From contig JAITVX010000036.1 of NCBI GenBank assembly GCA_031285575.1, forward strand, positions 1 to 6,649: 6,649 bases of DNA, given 5' to 3'. The notes beneath the pieces are model-generated. The model did not search any database, was not told the DNA's origin, and was given only the letters and a program-made list of their open reading frames with translations. Positions 1 through 5,765 of this stretch are shown here, piece after piece. The stretch comes from Bacteroidales bacterium (GTDB lineage Bacteria; Bacteroidota; Bacteroidia; Bacteroidales; VadinHA17). Each line of letters begins with the position of its first letter. Within the stretch, counting starts at the first letter, position 1. The position numbers and the translations under genes are program-made.

Positions 1-545
1 AAGAACTGAAGATTACGCAAAAAGATGTTGTACTTTCAGGATGGGCAATAGAATGCCGAATAAACGCCGAAGACGTACAGGCCGGCTTTGCCCCTGACCC
101 CGGTAAAATTGCAAGTATGTTCATGCCATCAGACCAGTATGTAAGGGTAGATACCGGCGTACATCAGGGTTCGACAATAGTGGCAAGCTACGACTCTATG
201 ATAGCAAAACTTATTGTAACAGGCAAAGACCGCAGGGAAGCATTAAAGAATACAAAAATGGCCCTTGATAAAGTGTGGATTAAAGGCGTCAAGACAACGC
301 TTCCGTTTTTTCGGATGCTGATAAGGCACCCAAAGTTCCAAAACGGCAACTTCACAACCGCATTCATAGAAAAAGATATTGAGAAATACTATCTCAATTC
401 CGAATATGAAGAGATGCTTGCCGCATGGCTTGCCGTAAAACTTTTCATAGATGAAAACCTGAGCGAACACAGTATAAACGTTGATTTTGTGAGCGGAAAA
501 GAAATGAATCCATGGCTTCTGAATAAAAGAATCAATCAATTTTAA
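1..545 (+). CDS. Biotin carboxylase subunit of an acyl-CoA carboxylase (3' end only)
   Basis: This is the C-terminal part of a biotin carboxylase, which uses ATP and bicarbonate to carboxylate biotin on its carrier protein in the cytoplasm. The gene begins before the window. The reading frame is open from base 3 and gives 180 residues. Visible family landmarks are ECRINAED at about residues 17-24 (substrate/biotin-side loop), the following F-x-P-x-PGKI stretch, and YDSMIAKLIV, all typical of the AccC/PccA C-terminal subdomain. From ECRINAED to the stop there are about 163 residues. That is some 45 more than I recall for E. coli AccC, so the protein carries a C-terminal extension of the longer Bacteroidota or PccA type. 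The carrier gene follows 7 nt downstream, so the two are co-transcribed. The substrate (acetyl-CoA or propionyl-CoA) cannot be decided here because the carboxyltransferase lies outside the window. Confidence 0.93.
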   Translation, partial: ELKITQKDVVLSGWAIECRINAEDVQAGFAPDPGKIASMFMPSDQYVRVDTGVHQGSTIVASYDSMIAKLIVTGKDRREALKNTKMALDKVWIKGVKTTLPFFRMLIRHPKFQNGNFTTAFIEKDIEKYYLNSEYEEMLAAWLAVKLFIDENLSEHSINVDFVSGKEMNPWLLNKRINQF

Positions 546-552
546 TACCCCG

Positions 553-1080
553 ATGGAAAACGATAAACTTGAAATAAAGAAACTGTATGCACTGTCGTCG
601 GAAAACAGGAAATTCAGTTTCACCCTGCCGTTGAAGCAGCATATCAGAATCGGTAAACGCGATTACGAAGTTAAACTGAAAGCCGACGAGAAACTGGGTA
701 CATATATCCTGTGGAAAAACCGCAAATACCCGGTTGAAATAGTACGATCGCGCCAGAACAAATACGAAATACTTTTCAACGACATAGGCTATACCTTTAC
801 GGTAGAAACACCCTTTTCGCTCCAGCGGATGAAAGCGCTGCAGTCGGGCAGGGAAAAAACAACAGCTGAATTTATAAAGGCACCGATGCCGGGTAAAATA
901 ATCGACGTACTTGCCCGCGAAGGGGCATTAATTCAAAGAGGCGAACCTATTGTTATTTTGGAAGCAATGAAAATGCAAAACGAAATTCTGTCGCCGGTCA
1001 GCGGCACAATAACAAAGATTTCGGTAAAGCCCAACTCGAACGTAATGAAAGACGACCTTATTGCCGAGATTAAACAGTAG
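553..1080 (+). CDS. Biotin carboxyl carrier protein of an acyl-CoA carboxylase
   Basis: This 175-residue protein ends in a biotinyl domain (about residues 108-175). It has the APMPGKI strand, then the biotin-attachment motif EAMKMQNEI, with the modified lysine at K140, 35 residues from the C-terminus as is usual. The first ~105 residues are not the Pro/Ala-rich linker of E. coli AccB. They look like a compact beta-rich region (alternating strands around residues 20-90), which may correspond to part of the BT domain that joins carboxylase and carrier in PccA; that is inference. ATG at 553 follows the biotin carboxylase stop by 7 nt. No clear Shine-Dalgarno is visible, as is common in Bacteroidota. 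It is the last gene of its operon and converges with recN 47 nt away. A propionyl/methylmalonyl-CoA or acetyl-CoA carboxylase are both possible. Confidence 0.92.
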   Translation: MENDKLEIKKLYALSSENRKFSFTLPLKQHIRIGKRDYEVKLKADEKLGTYILWKNRKYPVEIVRSRQNKYEILFNDIGYTFTVETPFSLQRMKALQSGREKTTAEFIKAPMPGKIIDVLAREGALIQRGEPIVILEAMKMQNEILSPVSGTITKISVKPNSNVMKDDLIAEIKQ

Positions 1081-1127
1081 CCCCGCGCGGATTAAGTTTC
1101 AACGTGTTTGCCGGCGTTATCTGTTTG

Positions 1128-2783
1128 TTAACCGGCCTGTATCAGTTCAGTGGCATTTTTAAGTGCTGTTTCGGTAATTTCACTGCCGCTTAGCAGTCTT
1201 GCTACTTCGATAATCCGTTCGCTGTCCGACAGCTGTTTCACACGTGTAATTGTTGAACTGTCGGTATCTTCCTTGAAAACGTAAAAATGCCGCGAGCCTC
1301 TCGAGGCAACCTGCGGAAGATGGGTTATGTTGATAACCTGCATGTATTTACCCATGTCTGAAAGAATCTGCCCTACCTTGCCGGCTACTTCGCCCGATAT
1401 GCCGGAATCAATCTCATCGAAAATTATTGTAGGGATGCTGTTGTTTTTTGAAAGCAGCGATTTGATGCTCAGCATTACTCTCGACAGTTCGCCTCCGGAG
1501 GCTACTTTCGATAGGTTTTCGGGAGCAATCTGTTTGTTTGCTGAAAACATGAAATCGGCATTGTCGATGCCCGATGGTCTGAAATCTTCATTTTTCGACA
1601 TTTCAATCCGGAATTTTGCATTCGGCATGCCAAGCTGGGTAAGAATGGCTGTTACTTTCGATTCTATTTCCGGAATAACTTTTTTCCGCAGTTCCGAAAT
1701 GGCGTTGGCAATCTCTTTCAATACGGTTTCTTCCCCTGCAAGCTGCGTTTCAATTTCAACAACTCTTTCGTCGCTACATACCAGGGCGTTCAGGCGTTCC
1801 CTGATTTCTGCCGATTTCTCAATCAGTTCGTTGAGGTTTACCGCCCTGTGTTTCTGGCAAAGCGAATAGATAAGGTCGAGCCTGACTGATACGGCCGACA
1901 GCCTCTGCGGGTCGGTTTCGACTGACGAGGCGAGCTTTTCAAATTCCGAAGCAAGGTCGTTCAGTTCTATGGAGCAGGTATCGAGGCGCGAAAATACCGA
2001 CTCGCCTTCGGGCAGGTAGCCTTTTATTTTTCCAAAGGCGTTCCTTATTTCGCTGACCAGCGATAAAACCGATGTTTCTTCGTTCGACATGAGCTGCATT
2101 GCGGCGGCAAGGCCTTCCCCTATATCTCCTGCATGTGAAAGCAGTTCGGCTTCGGCTTCAAGTTCTTCCTGTTCGCCGTTTTGCAGTTTGGCTTCGTCGA
2201 GCTGGTTTGCCTGAAAGGTATAATAGTCTATATCGGCTTTGGTTTTATCGGAGTTTTCTTTCAGCAGCGCATATTCGCTTTTCAGTTTTTTGAATGATGC
2301 ATAGGTGCGCCTGTAGCGATGCAGCAGTTCCGATGTTTTGGCAAAGGAATCTATCAGGTTCAGCTGAAACGAACTTTCATTCAGCAGTATGGTTTGTCTT
2401 TGCGAGTGAATATCGATAAACCGTTCGCCTGTTTCTTTAAGCAGGTTAACGGTAACGGGGGTGTCGTTTATGAAAGCTCTCGACTTGCCGGCGGGGCTTA
2501 TTTCCCTGCGCAGAATAGTAACCGGGTCGTAATCTATTTCATTTGCCTGGAAGAAGTCTTTCATGCTTTCGTCGGCATCAAAAGTTCCTTCTACTATGCA
2601 TTTTTCATTTTTATCGAGCAGCGCAGAGGTGTCGGCTCTTGCTCCGAGTATGAGCGACAGGGCGCCTAACAGGATTGATTTGCCGGCTCCGGTTTCGCCG
2701 GTAATAATTGTGAGCCCTTTTCCGGGTTCAATATCGAGTTCCCTGATGAGGGCGTAGTTACGAACATAAAGTTTAGCAAGCAT
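1128..2783 (-). CDS. recN: DNA repair protein RecN
   Basis: RecN is an SMC-like ATPase that acts in recombinational repair of double-strand breaks. The 551-residue product has the usual family length and is complete. The N-terminal ATPase half carries the Walker A motif GETGAGKS at residues 29-36, inside the typical RecN opening (NYALI...GKGLTIITGETGAGKSI). The middle is rich in Glu, Lys and Leu and reads as two antiparallel coiled-coil arms around a short hinge. The C-terminal half has the ABC signature GGELSRVMLSIK and the Walker B segment TIIFDEIDSGISG, followed by the THLPQVAS motif. ATG at 2783 gives the conserved N-terminus. It lies 11 nt after the DUF4835 stop, so the two are probably one transcript. 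Nothing in the sequence shows an SOS-type operator. Nothing appears missing. Confidence 0.97.
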   Translation of the reverse strand: MLAKLYVRNYALIRELDIEPGKGLTIITGETGAGKSILLGALSLILGARADTSALLDKNEKCIVEGTFDADESMKDFFQANEIDYDPVTILRREISPAGKSRAFINDTPVTVNLLKETGERFIDIHSQRQTILLNESSFQLNLIDSFAKTSELLHRYRRTYASFKKLKSEYALLKENSDKTKADIDYYTFQANQLDEAKLQNGEQEELEAEAELLSHAGDIGEGLAAAMQLMSNEETSVLSLVSEIRNAFGKIKGYLPEGESVFSRLDTCSIELNDLASEFEKLASSVETDPQRLSAVSVRLDLIYSLCQKHRAVNLNELIEKSAEIRERLNALVCSDERVVEIETQLAGEETVLKEIANAISELRKKVIPEIESKVTAILTQLGMPNAKFRIEMSKNEDFRPSGIDNADFMFSANKQIAPENLSKVASGGELSRVMLSIKSLLSKNNSIPTIIFDEIDSGISGEVAGKVGQILSDMGKYMQVINITHLPQVASRGSRHFYVFKEDTDSSTITRVKQLSDSERIIEVARLLSGSEITETALKNATELIQAG

Positions 2784-2794
2784 AAATAAGAGTG

Positions 2795-3715
2795 TTACTC
2801 GTTCATCCTTTCATATTTTGCCTTGTTGGCAGGGTCTATTTCGTTCATTATTGCCAGTATCCTGCTTTTTTCTTCGGGAAAGGCAGCCGAAAAAACATTT
2901 ATCAGTTCGTCGGATTTGGCATCGAGTGTTATCTGAAGGAAATAGAGGTATGGGTCGGGACGCTGCCTGTAAACTTCCTGCAGCAGCCGCAGGCTTTCGG
3001 CAATACTTGTACGGGCTTCGCTTGCTCTCGCCTCCATCATGTCGAGCCCGCGGATATAATATTCGTAGTTAAAGAGCCTTACGCTTTCATACTCTTTGTT
3101 AAGGATATTCCTTACGAGCCAGTACCTGTTTCTGTTTCGCGAACCGTCAAACGCTTTCCATCCCGGTTCCGGAGCATTCTGTGCGTTGTTAACAACTCTC
3201 TCGGCCATCTGAAAAAACTCCGTTCCGCCGAGCGGCGAAAAGGTGTCGTAGTCGAAACCAAGTATAATGTATGTATAGTACGCCAGTGTCGATATCAGGC
3301 TGTGGCGGTACGTACCCGGGTCGAATTCGAGTGTCTGGTTCTCAACGTACCTGAACTGGAAATTTTCGTCAACAAAGTTAAGGATGGTAGAGCTGTATGT
3401 TGTGTTGAAAACCGGCCGGCGCAGCTGAACCTGTATTGTGCCCCTGAATTCGTCGCCCGACAGCTGTGAGGTAAGGTTAATCAGAATGTTGCAGTCAATC
3501 CGCTCCGAGTAGCTGAATACATTGTTTGTCCATACCGTATTGTTCATGAACTCGTAGATATCCCTCTGCATGTTTTCAAAAATCTCGCGGTTCGAGCTCT
3601 GAATCATCTGGGCCGATACCTGCACGTTGCAGTTCAGCTCCTGCGCAGCAGATCTGACCGTGCAGGCCATCAAAAGCATTGCAAGGCAATATTTGGGAAT
3701 ATCAGTCGGTTTCAT
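2795..3715 (-). CDS. porD: DUF4835 family envelope protein (type IX secretion-associated PorD family)
   Basis: The 306-residue protein matches the DUF4835 family of Bacteroidota, recognised by a signal peptide ending just before QELNC and by the ELNCxVxV...I...NREIFENMQRDIYEFMNN...W pattern. From memory, recent annotations call this family PorD and link it to the type IX secretion system; I cannot confirm that from sequence. Residues 1-24 form a signal peptide with a likely cut after SAA. Mature cysteines C29 and C75 could form a disulphide. The middle contains a conserved-looking HSLISTLAYYTYIILGFDYDTFSPLGG stretch (residues ~137-163), followed by an aromatic, Arg-rich region. No transmembrane segment is visible beyond the signal, so the protein is probably periplasmic or peripherally bound to the outer membrane. 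LMAC at residues 15-18 resembles a weak lipobox, so a lipoprotein is an alternative. It is followed by recN 11 nt later. Confidence 0.87.
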   Translation of the reverse strand: MKPTDIPKYCLAMLLMACTVRSAAQELNCNVQVSAQMIQSSNREIFENMQRDIYEFMNNTVWTNNVFSYSERIDCNILINLTSQLSGDEFRGTIQVQLRRPVFNTTYSSTILNFVDENFQFRYVENQTLEFDPGTYRHSLISTLAYYTYIILGFDYDTFSPLGGTEFFQMAERVVNNAQNAPEPGWKAFDGSRNRNRYWLVRNILNKEYESVRLFNYEYYIRGLDMMEARASEARTSIAESLRLLQEVYRQRPDPYLYFLQITLDAKSDELINVFSAAFPEEKSRILAIMNEIDPANKAKYERMNE

Positions 3716-3773
3716 ATACGTTTACTTAAATAATGCAAATCGGCAGTTGGATATTCATCCGTTAACAGTGTGG

Positions 3774-3781
3774 CAAATGTA
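3774..3781 (-). promoter_or_regulatory. Candidate -7 element upstream of DUF4835-recN
   Basis: Read on the minus strand this is TACATTTG, a perfect match to the Bacteroides -7 consensus TAnnTTTG. It lies 58 nt upstream of the DUF4835 start. I do not see a good -33 TTTG at the usual distance. A second perfect match, TAATTTTG, lies further upstream at 3844-3851 and could serve instead. Since the gap separates this gene from coaBC, a promoter here is expected, but the choice between the two boxes is inference. Confidence 0.35.
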
Positions 3782-3887
3782 TAAAATATACTCTGTTTCT
3801 TCTGCCGTTTTCATGGAATTTATTTTGAAACAAGCGTTGACATCAAAATTATTAACTGTTTCTGAAAAAACATTACCACATGAATCG

Positions 3888-4050
3888 TGAAAAGTATCAT
3901 TTGAGAAAAAGTGCCGTTTCTTGGTTCATGAAATGTATTGTTTGAGAAAAAGTGCCATTTCTTGGTTCATGAAAAGTATCGTTTGAGAAAAAGTGCCGTT
4001 TCTTGAATCATGAAATGTATCATTTGAAAAAAGTATTATTTTTGAACTTC
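3888..4050. repeat. 41-bp tandem repeat, about four copies
   Basis: Three complete head-to-tail copies of 41 bp run 3888-3928, 3929-3969 and 3970-4010. A fourth, diverged copy of 40 bp runs 4011-4050. Each begins TGAAA, has a middle TTTGAGAAAAAGTGCC and ends near TTCA. Copies 1 and 2 differ at 4 positions, 1 and 3 at 3, and 2 and 3 at 5. The sixth base alternates A, T, A, T, which hints at duplication of an 82-bp pair. Unit junctions form the palindrome TTCATGAA (TCATGA between copies 3 and 4). Each full unit also has a 5-bp inverted repeat, AGAAA and TTTCT around 8 nt (3904-3921 in copy 1). The period is not a multiple of three and there are no unique spacers, so it is neither a coding repeat nor a CRISPR array. 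Confidence 0.93.
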
Positions 4051-4072
4051 TGAAACGGAGTTTTCAGGCATC

Positions 4073-4089
4073 ATGTTTTCTGAAAACAT
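4073..4089. repeat. 17-nt near-perfect palindrome
   Basis: ATGTTTTC, one central T, then GAAAACAT: 8-bp arms that match completely. Directly beside it at 4050-4067 is a second inverted repeat, CTGAAA and TTTCAG around 6 nt, and at 4100-4110 a third, CTTTA-G-TAAAG. No T-run follows on either strand, so this is not a classical terminator. The very short centre suits a protein-binding operator better than an RNA hairpin, but no regulator is encoded nearby. The inverted repeats are seen directly; any function is inference. Confidence 0.6.
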
Positions 4090-4136
4090 TTGCAGCGTAC
4101 TTTAGTAAAGATTGGCAGAATAACCTACTTAAACCT

Positions 4137-4170
4137 TCGCAACAGCGAGTTCCCCTGCGCCTGCAGCGCA
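4137..4170. repeat. Pair of G+C-rich hairpins after coaB
   Basis: Two inverted repeats stand close together: TCGC-AACA-GCGA (4137-4148) and TGCGC-CTGCA-GCGCA (4156-4170). They lie 39-72 nt past the coaB stop on the transcribed minus strand and are richer in G+C than the repeat array next to them. They could end or stabilise the bamD-rpoZ-coaBC transcript, or be part of a dispersed intergenic repeat. No T-run follows, so an intrinsic terminator is not supported. Confidence 0.45.
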
Positions 4171-4208
4171 CCATATCAATAGCCGGCAAGAGCGTCGAGT
4201 GTAGCGCT

Positions 4209-4892
4209 TCAGCGGAGAATCTGCTTCGCATTAATCAGTGAAATAATTTTCCTGAAAATATCCACAGCAACTTCTTCTTTTGATTTCAATTCAAACCTGT
4301 CGATAACGTTGTTACGGTCTATTATGGTTATCCTGTTTGTATCGTATCCGAATCCAGCACCTTCGTCATTCAATGAGTTCAGAACAATAATATCCATGTT
4401 TTTATGCCGGAGTTTCCTTTGCGCATTCTCAAGTTCGTTGTCTGTTTCGAGTGCAAAGCCTGCAATAATCTGATTCTGTTTCTTCATTTTGCCGAGGGTT
4501 GCTGCAATATCGGCAGTCGGTTTCAGCTCTAATGAAATATTGCCTTCGCCTTTCTTAATCTTGCTGCCGGCAACGGCAACAGGCGTAAAGTCGGCAACGG
4601 CTGCAGCCAGCACCGCCATGTCGCAGGCTGGAAACAGCGCCACACAGGCCTCATACATGGCAGCGGCTCCGGTTACGTTTATTACATTTATATTTTCCGA
4701 TTGTGGCCTGATATCTACCGGGCCAAGCACAAGGTCAACGTCTGCGCCCATCCCGGCGGCACATTCGGCAATGGCAACACCCATTTTGCCCGACGATTTA
4801 TTGCCGACAAACCTTACCGGATCAAGCGCTTCGTGCGTTGGGCCGGCATTAACAAGAACTCTTTTCCCTTTTAGCTGGCTGAAGTTTTTTTT
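4209..4892 (-). CDS. coaB: CoaBC, C-terminal half: phosphopantothenate-cysteine ligase, out of frame with the N-terminal half
   Basis: This half joins cysteine to 4'-phosphopantothenate using a nucleotide (CTP in the bacterial family), the second step of CoA synthesis from pantothenate. Starting at the A-run it reads NFSQLKGKRVLVNAGPTHEALDP, then VRFVGNKSSGKMG (nucleotide and substrate loops), AAAVADFTP (conserved Asn replaced by Asp, as in many family members), SKIKKGEG with the catalytic lysine loop, LKPTADI, and KNMDIIVLNSL. About 225 residues follow the slip point, the usual domain size. The frame is closed by a TAA at 4895-4893, and no ATG, GTG or TTG precedes the essential AGPT region. 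The first ATG, at 4784, would remove about 34 residues including AGPT. The half can therefore be made whole only by frame change from the upstream half. Confidence 0.9.
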   Translation of the reverse strand, partial: KKNFSQLKGKRVLVNAGPTHEALDPVRFVGNKSSGKMGVAIAECAAGMGADVDLVLGPVDIRPQSENINVINVTGAAAMYEACVALFPACDMAVLAAAVADFTPVAVAGSKIKKGEGNISLELKPTADIAATLGKMKKQNQIIAGFALETDNELENAQRKLRHKNMDIIVLNSLNDEGAGFGYDTNRITIIDRNNVIDRFELKSKEEVAVDIFRKIISLINAKQILR

Positions 4893-5431
4893 TTAAGGAA
4901 CTCTGTTATTTCCCTCACAATATCTTCAGGTTCCATCATACGCCCCTTGCCCGAAAGGCCGCTTGCAAGATCGCCGCTCGTCGGCTCAAGTATCATCGCT
5001 CCGTATGCTTTAAGCGTTTCGATGTTTGCGGTTGTTGCATGATGCGCAAGCATGTGCATATCCATCGAAGGGGCCACAAACACCGGGCAGCGGGCCGAAA
5101 GGTATGAGGTTAAAAGCAGATTGTCGGCAATTCCGGCCGACATTTTGGCGATTGTATTGGCGGTTGCAGGCGCAACAAGAAACAAATCGGCCCACAGCCC
5201 AAGGTCAACATGGCTGTTCCAGTCGCCATTTTCAACATTATAGAAAGCCGTAAGAACAGGATTTCCCGACAGGGTGGCAAACGTAAGGGGTGTAACAAAC
5301 TTTTTGGCATGTTCGGTCATTATCACCTTAACCTCGGCTCCTTTTGTTACAAGGAGACGGATTACGGCGGCAGTTTTATAGGCTGCTATTCCTCCGGTTA
5401 CACCTGTCAGAATATGTTTGCCTTCAAGCAT
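4871..5431 (-). CDS. coaC: CoaBC, N-terminal half: phosphopantothenoylcysteine decarboxylase (frame ends at an A10 run)
   Basis: This flavoprotein domain decarboxylates 4'-phosphopantothenoylcysteine with FMN, the step after the CoaB reaction. The 186-residue frame shows GVTGGIAAYK (residues 10-19), the catalytic histidine H74 in SHVDL, the FMN-binding stretch LVAPATANTIAKMSAGIADNLL (84-106), PSMDMHML (121-128) and SGDLASGLSGKGRM (152-165). E. coli Dfp has Asn in the third motif (PAMN) and Cys in the fourth (ACG). Here they are D124 and S157, which I believe is common in Bacteroidota. The start ATG follows the rpoZ stop by 1 nt, implying translational coupling. The frame ends TSAS-stop just after the A-run. 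A -1 slip in that run joins 182 residues of this half to about 225 of CoaB, giving 407, against 406 for E. coli Dfp. Confidence 0.93.
   Translation of the reverse strand: MLEGKHILTGVTGGIAAYKTAAVIRLLVTKGAEVKVIMTEHAKKFVTPLTFATLSGNPVLTAFYNVENGDWNSHVDLGLWADLFLVAPATANTIAKMSAGIADNLLLTSYLSARCPVFVAPSMDMHMLAHHATTANIETLKAYGAMILEPTSGDLASGLSGKGRMMEPEDIVREITEFLKKKTSAS
4885..4894 (-). other. A10 slip site between the two halves of coaBC
   Basis: On the coding strand ten A residues follow CTT (Leu). In the CoaC frame they read AAA AAA AAA ACT and a TAA comes four codons later (4873-4871). In the CoaB frame the run is preceded by TAA at 4895-4893. Only 22 nt (4892-4871) are open in both frames, and the A-run is the only slippery sequence in it. 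Adding one A or removing two, or a ribosomal -1 slip on A-AAA-AAA, yields FLKKKNFSQLKGKR and a full-length fusion. This may be transcriptional slippage, programmed frameshifting, a mutation, or a homopolymer error. Confidence 0.85.
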
Positions 5432-5432
5432 T

Positions 5433-5765
5433 TTAATGAGATTTGGAGCCTGTTACTGGATTCCTGAAAAACAACTTGTTTTCTTCAAACTCCTGCAGGG
5501 CAATCAGCGGAGCTTTCGGAAGTTTTTCATAGTATCTCGACACTTCAATCTGTTCGCGGTTTTCAAACACTTCTTCAAGGTTGTCGTTATACGAAGCAAA
5601 CTCTTCGAGTTTCCTGTTGAGTTCCTGTTTCATTTCAACCGAAACCTGGTTGGCGCGCCTTGCAACTACAATCACGGTTTCGTAGATATTGCCGGTATCC
5701 CGGGTCATCATGTCAAGGTCGCGTGTTACGGTTGACACCGGTGCTGTCGTTTTCTTGTAATCCAT
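5433..5765 (-). CDS. rpoZ: DNA-directed RNA polymerase subunit omega (Bacteroidota type)
   Basis: Omega is the small RNA polymerase subunit that helps fold and hold the beta-prime subunit. The 110-residue product starts MDYKKTTAPVSTVTRD and contains NIYETVIVVARRANQVSVEMKQEL, the helical core with the Rpb6/omega-like A-x-RANQ element. It then has EFASYNDNLEEVFENREQIEVSRYYEKLPKAPLIALQEF, a tail I recognise from Bacteroidota omega proteins. Two ATGs stand side by side at 5768 and 5765. I chose the second because the family usually begins MDY(K/R)K. Either choice overlaps the bamD 3' end by about 53-56 nt in another frame. Starts at 5711 or 5708 would avoid the overlap but remove the conserved N-terminus. 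The stop is 1 nt before coaBC. Confidence 0.9.
   Translation of the reverse strand: MDYKKTTAPVSTVTRDLDMMTRDTGNIYETVIVVARRANQVSVEMKQELNRKLEEFASYNDNLEEVFENREQIEVSRYYEKLPKAPLIALQEFEENKLFFRNPVTGSKSH

Larger units (their letters stand above)
3716..4208. other. Gene-free 493-nt gap between coaBC and DUF4835
   Basis: No credible gene lies here. Open frames in this stretch are short and lack recognisable motifs. From the DUF4835 side it contains an AT-rich leader with candidate promoter boxes (3716-3887), about four tandem 41-bp repeats (3888-4050), a chain of short palindromes (4050-4110), and a G+C-richer block with more hairpins (4130-4208) that abuts the coaB stop codon. On the minus strand the last block continues the coaB frame past its stop as a short readable stretch with two further stops. 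That could be chance or a decayed sequence. No tRNA, IS end or U-tract terminator was recognised. Confidence 0.75.

Noticed and set aside
1110..1136. Possible bidirectional terminator between the carrier gene and recN (GCCGG ... CCGGC)
   Set aside because: The stem is short, needs bulges, reaches into the last recN codons and has no T-run on either strand.
3844..3851. Second TAnnTTTG match (TAATTTTG, minus strand) as the DUF4835 promoter
   Set aside because: Not ruled out, but it is 128 nt from the start and also lacks a -33 element, so the nearer box at 3774-3781 is preferred.
3627..3890. Open frame of 87 codons on the plus strand
   Set aside because: It begins inside DUF4835 on the opposite strand, has no recognisable motif or conserved composition and ends at the repeat array.
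3888..4050. CRISPR array
   Set aside because: The copies are directly adjacent, with no unique spacers, and no cas genes are in the window.
4489..4896. Open frame of 135 codons opposite coaB
   Set aside because: It is an antisense shadow of CoaB, which has clear family motifs on the minus strand.
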